A DNA stretch of 64,000 nt from JAWXTK01 sp044433645 (GCA_044433645.1 JAWXTK010000001.1:62001-126000), one strand, 5' to 3'. Counted from the stretch's first letter, positions 50,204-60,900 are shown. A program made the numbers and translations. The notes: generated by a model not told the origin, from the letters alone.

Positions 50204-51619
50204 ATGAATAAACTTTTGCTCACAACCTTAGCTCTTGGAGCAGCAGTTAGCTCAACAAGCGCAAAGAAAACTACTCAACCCAATATAATATATATCCTAG
50301 CCGACGATTTAGGCTACGGTGATTTGAGCTGCATGGGTCAAGATAAATTCTCAACGCCCAACATAGATGCCCTAGCAAAACAAGGTATGTTGTTTACTCA
50401 ACACTATGCCGGATGCACTGTGAGTGCACCCTCGCGCAGCACTCTTGTAACTGGCCAACACACAGGTTTCACCCACATTCGTGGCAATAAAAACGCAGGC
50501 AAAGGCGAAGGACAAGTAGCAATACCTAAGGATAGATACACCATATTTAATCTATTCAAAGACAATGGTTACACGATAGGAACTTTTGGCAAGTGGGGTT
50601 TGGGCGCTCCTAATTCTGAGGGCTCGCCTAAGAATATGGGGGTTGATACTTTTTTTGGGTATAATTGTCAGGCTTTAGCTCATGATTACTACCCACCATA
50701 TTTGTGGGAAAACGACAAAAAGTTTATTCTAAAGGGCAACGAAAATAACCAAGAGACGCAATATGCAGCATATTTGATACACGATAGAGCAAAAGAATTT
50801 ATCAAAGAGAACAAAGATAAACCTTTTTTCATGTATTACGCCACAACTCTACCCCATGCCGAACTTCGTTTACCAGATGAGGAAATCAAGCCTTTTGAAA
50901 ATAAATTCTTGCCTGAGAAAACATTTAAAGGACCTACAAAAGCAAGAAGTGGCTCTTACGCATCGCAAAACAGAGGCCATGCAGCCTTTGCAGCCATGGT
51001 AACTTTGCTTGATAGGCAAGTTGGCGAGATAGTGGCTACTCTAGATGAGCTTGGCATTGCCGACAACACCTTGATTATCTTTACATCTGATAACGGTCCT
51101 CACGAGGAAGGTGGCGCAGACCCTAAATATTTTAACAGCAACGGCCCTCTAAAAGGCATCAAGCGTGACATGTATGAGGGTGGCATAAGAGTGCCCATGA
51201 TAGCTAAGTGGCCTGGCAAGATTAAAGCATCTTCGCGCACAACTCACATATCTGCTTTTTGGGATTTTCTACCAACAGCGTCCGAGATTTTAAACACAAA
51301 AGTTACAGCCGAAATCAACGGTATTTCTTACCTACCAACCCTAATGGGCAAGCCTAAAAAACAAGTACAGCACGAATATTTGTACTGGGAGTTTCATGAA
51401 AGAGACGGTCGTCAGGCTTTGCGTATGGGAAAATGGAAGGCTGTAATCTATGATTTAGCAAAAGGTGGCGAGCTAGAACTTTATGATTTGAGCACAGACA
51501 TAGGCGAAGAAAATAACCTTGCTGACTCGCACCCCGAACTTGTAAAACAAATAAAAGAAAAATTAAAAACAGCTAGGTGTCCAAATTATGTGTTCCCTAA
51601 GCTAAATAACTTACTTTAG
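50204..51619 (+). CDS. Sulfatase (Ser-type, exported; arylsulfatase-like)
   Basis: A 471-residue secreted sulfatase from ATG 50204, which gives a normal signal peptide (MNKLLLTTLALGAAVSSTSA). The metal-binding start is NIIYILADDLGYGD. The formylglycine serine is S74 in SAPSRSTLVTG, an S-x-P-S-R motif. Further features are GKWGLG and the late FTSDNGPHEEGG, then KRDMYEGGIRVPMIAKWPG, which is typical for arylsulfatase A-like S1 enzymes. It begins a tight cluster with an unknown gene, rlmF and another sulfatase. The exact sulfated substrate is not deducible. Confidence 0.94.
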   Translation: MNKLLLTTLALGAAVSSTSAKKTTQPNIIYILADDLGYGDLSCMGQDKFSTPNIDALAKQGMLFTQHYAGCTVSAPSRSTLVTGQHTGFTHIRGNKNAGKGEGQVAIPKDRYTIFNLFKDNGYTIGTFGKWGLGAPNSEGSPKNMGVDTFFGYNCQALAHDYYPPYLWENDKKFILKGNENNQETQYAAYLIHDRAKEFIKENKDKPFFMYYATTLPHAELRLPDEEIKPFENKFLPEKTFKGPTKARSGSYASQNRGHAAFAAMVTLLDRQVGEIVATLDELGIADNTLIIFTSDNGPHEEGGADPKYFNSNGPLKGIKRDMYEGGIRVPMIAKWPGKIKASSRTTHISAFWDFLPTASEILNTKVTAEINGISYLPTLMGKPKKQVQHEYLYWEFHERDGRQALRMGKWKAVIYDLAKGGELELYDLSTDIGEENNLADSHPELVKQIKEKLKTARCPNYVFPKLNNLL

Positions 51620-51620
51620 A

Positions 51621-52286
51621 ATGAAAACAGCAGACTGGTATTCGGTAGTAAAAACAAAAGTGCTACTTGTAGGCGAAAACTCAACTCTTCAATGGAAAGA
51701 CGAGGTGATAGAGCACGCAATGTTCCTGGATTATTACTTCGATCACGCGCCCTATGATTTGGGCGAACGTAGCCGTTGGAGCGAGGCTAAGACAATATTT
51801 GAGTCCCTGAGCGACATGAGCTGCGGCAAATGTAGGGCAGAGACTGTGCACGGCACCATACTATCAAACAATTCACTCACTCGCCCACCAAAGGGTAAAC
51901 ATATACTCATCCCCGAGAGTGATGCTAAGGAAGGAGTCGCTCACATAAAAAGCCTAATAAAGAAATTCCCCGAGATAGAATATATCTTTGTAATGGGCAT
52001 GCAAACTAACTATTACCTACAAAAATATGGTTTGGTTGACTATGGCGAAGATTTCTTAAAGGGAGCTGAGCCACGCAGAACGGGCATAAACGCCTTTGAG
52101 CCTTATTATCAACCTGTTAATGCCAAACCTTTCAGAGATATCTGTTTTAAACGTTACAAACTCTTATCTAACGAAAACATAGAAATTATACCCATACTAC
52201 CTGTGAAAGGCTACCCTTTGCAAGGCAGTGATTTAAACAATTATGGCGAAAATTACAATGCTCTAAAACAAAGTTTCAACAAATAA
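51621..52286 (+). CDS. Unknown protein between sulfatase and rlmF
   Basis: A 221-residue soluble protein, start 1 bp after the sulfatase stop and end 3 bp before rlmF, so it is clearly part of the operon. No signal peptide. It begins MKTADWYSVVKTKVLLVGENSTLQW and has two Cys in SDMSCGKCRAETVHGT, then a regular alpha/beta pattern (EIEYIFVMGMQTNYYLQKYG) and IEIIPILPVKGYPLQG near the end. The layout faintly recalls uracil-DNA-glycosylase-like folds, but no active-site motif confirms that. I do not recognise the family. Confidence 0.75.
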   Translation: MKTADWYSVVKTKVLLVGENSTLQWKDEVIEHAMFLDYYFDHAPYDLGERSRWSEAKTIFESLSDMSCGKCRAETVHGTILSNNSLTRPPKGKHILIPESDAKEGVAHIKSLIKKFPEIEYIFVMGMQTNYYLQKYGLVDYGEDFLKGAEPRRTGINAFEPYYQPVNAKPFRDICFKRYKLLSNENIEIIPILPVKGYPLQGSDLNNYGENYNALKQSFNK

Positions 52287-52289
52287 ACA

Positions 52290-53165
52290 ATGAAAGTAAG
52301 CAAGCTACATAAACGAAATAAACACCAAGGAAGTTACCCCATGAGGGAACTCGCCGAGTGCTTGCCCTCGCTTAAGAAATATATCGCTGAGAACGAGTAT
52401 GGCACGCTGAGCATAAATTTCTTTGATGCCCAGGCTGTTAAGTGCTTAAATCAAGCCTTGCTGAAATATTATTATGGTATAGAATATTGGTCACTGCCCA
52501 AAAACGCACTTACCCCAGCTATACCAGGCAGGGCTGAGTATATTCACCACCTAGCCGAGTTCTTGGGTGCAAATAATAAGAATAAACGTTGCCTAGAGAT
52601 AGGCGTAGGAGCAAGTTGCATCTACCCGATAATAGGCACAAAGGAATATTCTTGGAGTTTTGTAGCGAGCGATATAGAGCTAAAATCTCTGCAAAATTCT
52701 CAAAAAATCATAGACAACAACCCCTCATTAAAGGGGAAAATTAAGCTAAGGCACCAAGCCTCAGACAATATCTTCAAGGGCATAATCACCCCCGAAGATT
52801 ACTTTGATATAAGCATCTGCAACCCTCCGTTTCACGACTCAGCCAAAAGTGCCGACAAAGCAGCCAGGCGCAAGTTAAACAATCTAAAGGGCACAACATC
52901 ATCAAAATTAGAGCTAAACTTCAAGGGCACGGCTCAAGAATTATGGTGCGAGGGTGGCGAGAAGGCTTTTATTATCAAGATGATAGACGAGAGCACAGAA
53001 TTTAAAGATAAAGTACAGTGGTTCACCACTTTAGTATCTAAGGGCGAGAACCTAAAAACGCTAAAAAAAAGACTAAAACAAACAAACGTTGCAAAAATCA
53101 AAGTGCTAGAGATGAGCCTAGGCAACAAAATCAGCCGTATCTTAGCATGGAGCTTTACAAAATAA
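52290..53165 (+). CDS. rlmF: 23S rRNA (adenine(1618)-N6)-methyltransferase
   Basis: A 291-residue SAM-dependent methyltransferase that methylates A1618 of 23S rRNA. The family start KLHKRNKHQGSYPMRELAECLPSLKKY is clear, followed by the SAM-binding LEIGVGASCIYPIIG and the N6-adenine motif ICNPPFHDS. The C-terminal half has GGEKAFIIKMIDES. It is embedded between an unknown gene and a sulfatase with gaps of 3 and 7 bp, although their functions appear unrelated. Confidence 0.95.
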   Translation: MKVSKLHKRNKHQGSYPMRELAECLPSLKKYIAENEYGTLSINFFDAQAVKCLNQALLKYYYGIEYWSLPKNALTPAIPGRAEYIHHLAEFLGANNKNKRCLEIGVGASCIYPIIGTKEYSWSFVASDIELKSLQNSQKIIDNNPSLKGKIKLRHQASDNIFKGIITPEDYFDISICNPPFHDSAKSADKAARRKLNNLKGTTSSKLELNFKGTAQELWCEGGEKAFIIKMIDESTEFKDKVQWFTTLVSKGENLKTLKKRLKQTNVAKIKVLEMSLGNKISRILAWSFTK

Positions 53166-53172
53166 TACGATT

Positions 53173-54675
53173 ATGAAACTGCAAAAATCACTTCTTTCAA
53201 TTTTAGGCCTAGCAACTCTGAGCGCTCAGGCCAAGAACGAAAAACCTAATATACTTTTTGTCTTTGTAGACGATTTGGGTTACGCAGATGTTGGGTTTAA
53301 TGGTTCAACATTCTATGAAACGCCAAATATTGACGCTATGGCCAAGGAGTCTCTGGTGTTTAAGTATTCATATATGTACCCCACGAGCTCGCCCTCGCGC
53401 ACAGCTCTTATCACAGGGCAACAATCATTTAGGACAGGAGTGTATAATGTGCCAGTACTGGAGAAAGGTAATAATCAATCAAGCATATTCTCGCGCTGGA
53501 GCATAGGCAAGCAGTTTCCTTTTTACAGCGAGCAACTAGCCAAGGTAGGTTACAAAAATGTGCACCTAGGCAAGTGGCACTTGGTAGGCCCCTATCCCGA
53601 GCGTGAGGAAAAGGCCAACTTTAAATTTAACAAAAAACTAACTCAGCCCAAACCAGGCGATCACAGCTGGGTTAGCACGCATAAAAGCAAACATATAGCC
53701 GAGACTTATTATCCCGAGGGGCGTGGCTTTGTGAAAAACGTTGGGGGAACTTATCGTGGTGACCCTGCGCTGGCCGAGGGAGGTTACGACTGCGTGGGTG
53801 GAGGATATAAAGCGCCCTTCCCTAACCCTTATATCGAGGCTAAAGACTCTGACGAATGGCTAACTGATAGACTAACTGACGAGGCTATAGAATTTATGGA
53901 TGCCAACAAGAAAGAGCCTTTCTTTATTAATTTGCATTACTACACCGTTCATCGTCCTGTGATAGCTCGCAGCGAGGAGTTAAAGCAAAAATACATGCAA
54001 AAGAAAGGTGACCCAGTTCTGGGCCAAGGCATGGAACAGGGCAAGGACAGAGAAGATGTCGCAGCCTATGCCACTATGATAGAAAACCTGGATTATAACT
54101 TTGCAAGGTTAGTTAAATATTTGAAAGACAATAAATTATACGACAACACTGTGATTGTTTTCTCGTCGGATAATGGTTATAATGTAGGCTCAAATAAGCT
54201 TTTGCGTGGTCGAAAGCAACAGGTCTATGAGGGAGGGGTTAGAGTTCCCACGTTTATTCACCACCCTAAGATGATTAAGCCTAGAGTTAGCGAGACAGCG
54301 ATTTCAGTGTTAGATTATTTCCCAACCTTTATTGAACTTGCCGGCATTAAGGATTATCAAGGCACGCTGGACGGCAATTCACTTGTTCCTATGTTTAAGA
54401 AGGAGGATAAGGCTTTGGCAACGCGCCCAATATTTTGGCAGTTGAGTAGCATGGGTCGCCATGGCACTTGCACGGCTATGAGGTTTGGGGATTATAAGGT
54501 TATTGAATTCTTGGCTACGGGCAAGTTGGAGGTTTATGATTTGAGCAAGGATGCTGCCGAGAAGGTAAATTTGGCATTAAGTGACGAGGCCTTGGCAGTG
54601 AGGATGAGGGATATGTTGAGTAGTTGGAGGCAGGAGAACGATGTTCCGTTGCCTTTGAACTCTGTGGTGAAATAA
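53173..54675 (+). CDS. Sulfatase (Ser-type, exported)
   Basis: A 500-residue secreted sulfatase. The signal peptide is MKLQKSLLSILGLATLSAQA. Metal ligands start in NILFVFVDDLGYADVG, and the active-site serine is S72 in SSPSRTALITG. Other motifs are VHLGKWHL, HYYTVHRP and VFSSDNGYN. The insert GGTYRGDPALAEGGYDCVGGG is specific to a subset of family S1. It closes a four-gene cluster and ends 12 bp before a palindromic repeat. Sequence divergence from the other two sulfatases suggests a different sulfated sugar. Confidence 0.94.
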   Translation: MKLQKSLLSILGLATLSAQAKNEKPNILFVFVDDLGYADVGFNGSTFYETPNIDAMAKESLVFKYSYMYPTSSPSRTALITGQQSFRTGVYNVPVLEKGNNQSSIFSRWSIGKQFPFYSEQLAKVGYKNVHLGKWHLVGPYPEREEKANFKFNKKLTQPKPGDHSWVSTHKSKHIAETYYPEGRGFVKNVGGTYRGDPALAEGGYDCVGGGYKAPFPNPYIEAKDSDEWLTDRLTDEAIEFMDANKKEPFFINLHYYTVHRPVIARSEELKQKYMQKKGDPVLGQGMEQGKDREDVAAYATMIENLDYNFARLVKYLKDNKLYDNTVIVFSSDNGYNVGSNKLLRGRKQQVYEGGVRVPTFIHHPKMIKPRVSETAISVLDYFPTFIELAGIKDYQGTLDGNSLVPMFKKEDKALATRPIFWQLSSMGRHGTCTAMRFGDYKVIEFLATGKLEVYDLSKDAAEKVNLALSDEALAVRMRDMLSSWRQENDVPLPLNSVVK

Positions 54676-54687
54676 TAGGCACTCATT

Positions 54688-54814
54688 AGCTCACCGGGGA
54701 GCACCCGGCCCTCGGAGAGAGTTAAACGCTAGTGGCAACTGCCCTCCACTGTTAAAAAACAAAATGCGTGCATTTTGTAGGAGGGCATCAGAATGAAGTT
54801 CTGACGGTAACCAT
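54688..54814. repeat. Modular palindromic intergenic repeat, copy 2
   Basis: This copy matches 891-1018 nearly base for base, including the palindrome AAAATGCGTGCATTTT and the hairpin CAGAATGAAGTTCTG, in which the loop but not the stem differs from copy 1. It lies in the 293-bp gap between the convergent sulfatase and pckA genes. Confidence 0.8.
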
Positions 54815-54838
54815 GTAAAAAATCCAAGCACAAGTGAG

Positions 54839-54916
54839 ATGCTGAATCGAGGTTCAGCATGACGTGCTGTTGCTATACAAGTACGTCAGCGGCATTCATA
54901 ATTCATAATTCATAAC
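54839..54916. repeat. Extra palindrome and ATTCATA repeats next to copy 2
   Basis: ATGCTGAA and TTCAGCAT (54839-54846 and 54853-54860) form an 8-bp stem with a 6-nt loop, of the type of widespread bacterial intergenic palindromes. ACGTCAGCGGCA at 54883-54894 also occurs at 33439-33450. Three tandem ATTCATA units follow (54895-54914). Confidence 0.55.
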
Positions 54917-54920
54917 TAAA

Positions 54921-54946
54921 AAAGGCAGCCCTTTGGGGCTGCCTTT
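54921..54946 (-). terminator. Terminator of pckA
   Basis: AAAGGCAGCCC pairs perfectly with GGGCTGCCTTT around a 4-nt loop. On the minus strand a T tract follows. It lies 22 bp past the pckA stop. Confidence 0.88.
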
Positions 54947-54968
54947 CACAATATAATAAAGTGACTTA

Positions 54969-56573
54969 TTACAATTTAGGACCTGCAACAACAAGATCTT
55001 TACCTGCTTGCTCACCTTCAAACTTAGCGAAGTTTTTGATGAAACGAGCTGCCAAATCTTCTGCTTTAGTGTTCCACTCAGCTACATCAGCATAAGTGTC
55101 ACGTGGGTCAAGGATTTCAGCTGCAACACCTGGAAGAGCTGTTGGAACAGTGAAATCGAAGATAGGAAGTTGTTTAGTCTCTGCAGAGTCGATAGATCCG
55201 TCCAAGATAGCGTCGATAATACCACGTGTATCTTTGATAGAAATACGTTTACCAGTACCATTCCAACCTGTGTTAACTAGGTAAGCTGTAGCACCTGATG
55301 CTTGCATTTTTTTCACTAGTTCTTCACCGTATTTAGTTGGGTGAAGAGAAAGGAACGCTGCACCAAAACAAGCTGAGAAAGTAGGAGTTGGCTCAGTGAT
55401 ACCACGCTCTGTACCAGCTAGTTTAGCAGTGAAACCTGAAAGGAAGTAATATTGAGTTTGCTCAGGAGTCAAAACAGAAACTGGAGGAAGTACTCCAAAT
55501 GCGTCTGCTGAAAGGAAGATAACTTTCTTAGCAGCTGGACCTTTAGAGTAAGGTTTAACGATGTTTTCGATGTGATCGATAGGGTAAGAAACACGAGTGT
55601 TTTCTGTAGAGCTACCGTCGTTGAAGTCGATAGTACCGTCAGCTGCAACGATAACGTTCTCAAGAAGAGCATCACGTTTGATAGCGTTGTAGATATCTGG
55701 CTCAGCCTCTTTGCTAAGGTTGATAACTTTAGCGTAGCAACCACCTTCGTAGTTAAATACACCTTCGTCATCCCATCCGTGCTCGTCATCACCAATTAGA
55801 AGACGTTTTGGATCAGTAGAAAGAGTTGTTTTACCTGTACCTGAAAGACCAAAGAATACTGCTGTATTTTCGCCGTTAAGGTCTGTGTTAGCAGAACAGT
55901 GCATAGAAGCCATTCCGTTCAATGGAAGAAGATAGTTCATGTAAGAGAACATACCTTTTTTCATCTCACCACCATACCATGTGTTAAGAATAACTTGCAT
56001 TTTTTCTTTAAGGTTGAAAACTACTGCTGTTTCAGAGTTAAGACCTAGTTCTTTATAGTTAGAAACTACTGTTTTAGAAGCATTTACGATAACGAAATCT
56101 GGCTCGAAATCTTCCAAGTCAGCCTCAGTTGGACGGATAAACATGTTTTTCACAAAGTGAGCTTGCCATGCAACTTCCATAATAAAACGAAGTTTAAGAC
56201 GAGAATCTTTGTTAGTACCACAGAAAGCGTCGATTACGAAAAGTCTTTTACCTGAAAGACAATCTACTGCTAGAGATTTGATTTCTTTCCAAGCATCTTC
56301 TGTAACTGGTTTGTTATCATTTTTGTATGCGTCTGAAGTCCACCATACTGTATCACGGCTAACATCATCCATGACAAAGAATTTATCTTTAGGAGAACGG
56401 CCAGTGTAAACACCTGTCATTACGTTAACTGCGCCAAGCTCAGTTTCTTGTCCTCTCTCAAATCCTTCTAGTTCAGGTTTAGTCTCTTCTACGAAAAGTT
56501 GCTCATAAGATGGGTTGTGTACGATTTCTGTAACACCATTGATTCCATACTTACTTAAATCTAATTTTGCCAT
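54969..56573 (-). CDS. pckA: Phosphoenolpyruvate carboxykinase (ATP)
   Basis: A 534-residue enzyme that interconverts oxaloacetate plus ATP with phosphoenolpyruvate, CO2 and ADP. In fermenting Bacteroidales it runs mainly toward oxaloacetate, feeding succinate production. Motifs are GVYTGRSPKDKFFV, the kinase-1a P-loop FFGLSGTGKTTLS, the metal-binding IGDDEHGWDDEGVFNYEGGCY, and RVSYPIDHI. A minus-strand -7 box (TATCTTTG at 56621-56628) lies 47 bp before the start. Normal length, single-gene unit with its own terminator. Confidence 0.98.
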   Translation of the reverse strand: MAKLDLSKYGINGVTEIVHNPSYEQLFVEETKPELEGFERGQETELGAVNVMTGVYTGRSPKDKFFVMDDVSRDTVWWTSDAYKNDNKPVTEDAWKEIKSLAVDCLSGKRLFVIDAFCGTNKDSRLKLRFIMEVAWQAHFVKNMFIRPTEADLEDFEPDFVIVNASKTVVSNYKELGLNSETAVVFNLKEKMQVILNTWYGGEMKKGMFSYMNYLLPLNGMASMHCSANTDLNGENTAVFFGLSGTGKTTLSTDPKRLLIGDDEHGWDDEGVFNYEGGCYAKVINLSKEAEPDIYNAIKRDALLENVIVAADGTIDFNDGSSTENTRVSYPIDHIENIVKPYSKGPAAKKVIFLSADAFGVLPPVSVLTPEQTQYYFLSGFTAKLAGTERGITEPTPTFSACFGAAFLSLHPTKYGEELVKKMQASGATAYLVNTGWNGTGKRISIKDTRGIIDAILDGSIDSAETKQLPIFDFTVPTALPGVAAEILDPRDTYADVAEWNTKAEDLAARFIKNFAKFEGEQAGKDLVVAGPKL

Positions 56574-56620
56574 TTTGTAATATTTTAATTGTTAAACATT
56601 TAATCTCTCTAAATCTGGTA

Positions 56621-56628
56621 CAAAGATA
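56621..56628 (-). promoter_or_regulatory. -7 box of pckA
   Basis: TATCTTTG on the minus strand, 47 bp before ATG 56573; the -33 TTG is one or two bases off the ideal spacing. Confidence 0.6.
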
Positions 56629-56719
56629 CAAAAAAATTTTAATTGTTAAACAAATAACAATAAAAATTGTACATTTATTGTGTTTTTTTCATAATATTGT
56701 AATAAATTATTGTTTTTTT

Positions 56720-57832
56720 ATGCCAGGAATCTATATTCACATACCTTTTTGCCAAAATAAATGCAGTTACTGCGATTTTTTTTCCGTTGCATCTACTACA
56801 CATTTAAGGCCAATTTTGCAGACCATGAAAAAAGAAATGCAAAGTCAGCATAATTTTTTTAACAGCAAACAAATCAGCACTATATATATAGGTGGGGGTA
56901 CGCCATCTCTACTCAACCCTAGGCAAATTGAGCAGCTGTTTAGTGAGCTTTCACAGCACTGGGATTTAACAAACTTAACTGAAGTGACCCTAGAGGCCAA
57001 CCCCGAGGACATTACCCTGGAATATCTAAGAGAAATCAAGCAAAATACACCGATTTCTCGCCTAAGTATGGGCATACAATCCTTTGATGATGATATTTTA
57101 AAGTTTTTTTCGCGCAGGCACACAGCTCAAAAAGCCGAAAAAGCATATTACGATGCACGCGAGGCAGGTTTTGATAATATTTCTCTGGATTTAATCTATG
57201 GAGTGCCCAACATGAGCACTCAGCAGTGGGAGTACTCGCTTGAGAAAATAATGAGCCTCTCGCCCGAGCACATCTCGGCCTATCACCTATCAATAGAGCC
57301 TGGCACAAAGCTGGGTGTAAAACTCAAAAAAGGCGAAATAAAGCCTGTGGATGAGACAGTTAGCCAAGAAAACTACAATCTACTATGCTCAGTAATGCGC
57401 CAAAACGATTATAATCACTATGAGATTTCAAACTTTGCAAAGAGTGGCAAGCAGGCCATGCACAACAGCGCGTATTGGTCGGGCGAGCCTTATCTAGGCA
57501 TAGGCCCGGGTGCACACAGCTACAACAACAGCACTAGGCATTGGTGTGAGCAAAATGTAAAAGATTATATCTCAAAAACAGAATACGAAAGCGAAAAATT
57601 GAGCGAAGATGACAAATACAACGAATTTATCATGCTATCACTCAGGCAAAAAGATGGTGTGAATCTTGCATTATTAGAAAAATTTTTAGGAAACGAGAAA
57701 AAAAATCAATTTTTATTGTCTGTAAAAAAACTCGTAGAATGTGGCCTAGTTACACACCAGGGGCAGTTTTACTACATAAAAGAAAAAAACTGGTTGATTT
57801 CTGACAATATTATGGCAAATTTATTTTGCTAA
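56720..57832 (+). CDS. hemW: HemW-like radical SAM protein (haem chaperone)
   Basis: A 370-residue protein from ATG 56720. The frame is open back to 56567, but that part overlaps pckA and its promoter, and MPGIYIHIPFCQNKCSYCDFFS is the classical start. The radical-SAM cluster is CxxxCxxC (C11, C15, C18), followed by Asp instead of the fourth Cys of HemN, which marks HemW. Further segments are YIGGGTPSLLNPRQIEQL, EVTLEANPEDITLEYL, RLSMGIQSFDDDIL and SLDLIYGVPN. HemW binds haem and is thought to insert it into target proteins. Bacteria with c-type cytochromes, as here, need haem handling. Confidence 0.93.
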   Translation: MPGIYIHIPFCQNKCSYCDFFSVASTTHLRPILQTMKKEMQSQHNFFNSKQISTIYIGGGTPSLLNPRQIEQLFSELSQHWDLTNLTEVTLEANPEDITLEYLREIKQNTPISRLSMGIQSFDDDILKFFSRRHTAQKAEKAYYDAREAGFDNISLDLIYGVPNMSTQQWEYSLEKIMSLSPEHISAYHLSIEPGTKLGVKLKKGEIKPVDETVSQENYNLLCSVMRQNDYNHYEISNFAKSGKQAMHNSAYWSGEPYLGIGPGAHSYNNSTRHWCEQNVKDYISKTEYESEKLSEDDKYNEFIMLSLRQKDGVNLALLEKFLGNEKKNQFLLSVKKLVECGLVTHQGQFYYIKEKNWLISDNIMANLFC

Positions 57833-57836
57833 CTAT

Positions 57837-57866
57837 TTGATTTCTAAATAAAAAAACTTATATTTG
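57837..57866 (+). promoter_or_regulatory. Promoter of the glycogen synthase-phosphorylase gene
   Basis: TTG at 57837-57839, a 19-bp spacer and TATATTTG at 57859-57866. The frame's upstream ATG (57864) overlaps the -7 box, so the real start must be ATG 57906. Confidence 0.75.
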
Positions 57867-57905
57867 TTTTTCAACACAAAATTAATTTTTAAATTTAAAC
57901 ATACA

Positions 57906-60900
57906 ATGAGTACAGAGAACAAAGCATTAATTTCCCCAAATTTGCTTTTTGAAGTAAGTTGGGAAGTTTGTAATAAAGTGGGTGGGATACACACAGTAGT
58001 AGCAACAAAAGCTCTTTCTATTAACAAAATGTTAGGCGACAACTATATATTAATAGGTCCAGACATTCATCACGAAGCTGAAAATCAAGAATTTGAAGAA
58101 GACAAAACCTTATTCCCGGTGTGGGCAAAAATGGTTTACAGTCTTGGATTAAGAATAAAAATAGGCCGTTGGAAAATCAAAGGTAGCCCTATCGTAGTAT
58201 TAGTGGACTTTAGTTCGCTATTTGCTAAAAAGGACGAAATACTTAGCTTTATGTGGGAACAATATAAAGTAGACTCTATCTCAGGCCAGTGGGATTATAT
58301 CGAGCCCGTACTATTTGGCTATGCAGCAGGTAAAATCATAGAAAGCTACTTGGAGAACTTCTCTCACGCTAGCGATAATGTGGTTGCTCACTTCCACGAG
58401 TGGATGACCTCAAGTGGTGGCCTTTACCTTAAAGCCAAAGTTCCTTATGTAGCTAACGTATTTACTACTCACGCTACTGTAATGGGTCGCTCGCTTGCAG
58501 GCAATAACGTACCTTTATATGGTAGCATGAAAACTATCAGCGCAGATGATTACGCCAGAGACTTTAATGTTGTAGCTAAACACTCTCTGGAGAAAACAGC
58601 AGCTAAATCAGCCGATTGTTTTGCTACGGTGAGTGATATTACATCTGATGAGTGTACCTATTTATTACAGCAACCAGTCTCTCAGGTTACACCTAATGGT
58701 TTTGAGGATGACTTTGTGCCTAAAGGCGCAGAACTAGAGTCTAAACGCAAGGCATCCAGAGCTTTAATGCTTAGAGTAGCTGAGGCTTGTTTGGGCGTTA
58801 GCTATAAGAAAGAACCTCTAATTGTAGGTAGTTCAGGTCGTTATGAGTTCACAAACAAAGGTCTTGACGTGTTTATCGACTCGCTAAACAAACTTGCTCA
58901 AAACGACAAACTTAAAAAAGAGATCCTGGCTTACATCACAGTGCCAGCTGGTAATAATGGCCCACGCCATGATTTGAAAGCTCACTTAGAGAATCCAAAT
59001 AATCCTATAGACCCAAATCTATTTAAAACTACAACTCACTACCTATCGGCTCAAGATTGGGACCCTATTTACAGACGTATGCAGGGCACTAAGCTAATGG
59101 ATGCTGATAGCAAAGTGAAAGTTATATTTGTGCCAACTTACCTTGACGGTAACGACGGTATTTTCAACATGCCTTACTATGACTTATTATTAGGTATGGA
59201 CGTGACTGTTTATGCATCTTACTATGAACCATGGGGTTACACTCCACTTGAAAGCGTTGCATTTAGTGTACCTACTATCACAACTACGCTTGCAGGCTTT
59301 GGCCTATGGGTAGATGCTCACAAGGCAGAGCACAAAGGAGTTGACGTGATTAAACGCACAGATGACAACAACCAAGAAGTAGTAGATAGCATAGCAGCAG
59401 CACTTGAGCGTTATGTTAAAATGAGCGCAAAAGACTTCGCAGCAGCAAGAGTTTCAGCACAAGAAATCTCGCAAATTGCACGTTGGGATAATTTAGTAGA
59501 TTATTATATGAAAGCTTACGATACAGCCCTAAACACAGCCCAAGAAAGATGCAGTGGCATGCACTATGAAGGTGGTGGAGATAGAACAGAACAAATTAAT
59601 TTCCTTCGTCAACAACTATCTAACAGCACTCCTACATGGAAGCGTATGATGGTTGAAAAACCACTTCCAGAGCGCCTTTTGCCTCTAGCTAAACTTTCGC
59701 GCAACCTATGGTGGTCGTGGACTCTAGCAGCACAAGAGGTGTTTGAGTACATAGACCTTGATTTATACAACGCTTGCGATAGAAACCCTATCGAGATGTT
59801 GGATAAAATCTCGCCTAGAAGAATGAAAGAATTGCAAGAAGATAAATATTTCTTGTCTAAAATGGACGCTGTATATAAAACTTTCGAGGATTATATGGCC
59901 GAAAAACACGATGCTAAATCTCCTAAAATCGCATATTTCTGCATGGAATATGGTATGATTAACTCTCTGAAAATATATTCGGGAGGTCTAGGTATCCTAG
60001 CTGGTGACTACGTTAAAGAGGCTAGTGACAAAAACGTTCCTATGGTAGCAATAGGTCTACTTTATAGATATGGTTACTTCACTCAACGTCTTTCTTCACA
60101 GGGAGCACAAGAGGCAGGTTACGAGGCTCAAAACTTCGACAAGCTACCTATCTCACCAGTTCGTGACGAGAATGGCGAGTGGATAAGCGTTAATATTGGT
60201 ATGCCAGGACGCACTGTTGTAGCTAAACTTTGGAGATGTGATGTTGGTCGTACAGAACTTTATCTGCTAGACACAGACCACGATCTAAACCTTGAAGAGG
60301 ACAGATCTATCACTCACCACTTATATGGTGGCGATTGGGAAAATCGTATCAAACAAGAGATAATACTAGGTGTGGGAGGTGTTAGAGCACTTAACGCACT
60401 AGGCATAGAGCAAGATGTATATCACTGCAACGAGGGTCACGCAGCGTTTATGGGACTTGAGAGAATCAACAATTTGGTGAACACAGACAAACTTTCATTT
60501 AGCGAAGCGTTGGAGGTAGTTCGCTCGTCATCATTGTTTACAACTCACACTCCAGTGCCTGCAGGTCACGATGCTTTCCCAGAGAGCATGATGCGTCAAT
60601 ATATGTCTCACTATCCAGATAGATTGGCTATTACTTGGGATCAATTCATCAACCTAGGTAAAACTAATCCTTACAATCACGACGAGAAATTCTCTATGAG
60701 TGTGCTAGCTGCCAACCTTTCACAAGAGGTTAATGGTGTGAGCTGGCTTCACGGCGAGGTGAGCAAAGATATTATGGGCGATATGTGGCCAGGCTACTTC
60801 AAAGATGAACTTCATATTGGCTACGTGACTAACGGTGTTCACTTCCCAACATGGACAGCACCTATTATGCGCAATCTTTACGCTAAATACTTCCCAGAAG

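Noticed and set aside
56567..56719. Upstream extension of the hemW frame
   Set aside because: It overlaps the pckA start and promoter, and the radical-SAM domain begins at 56720.
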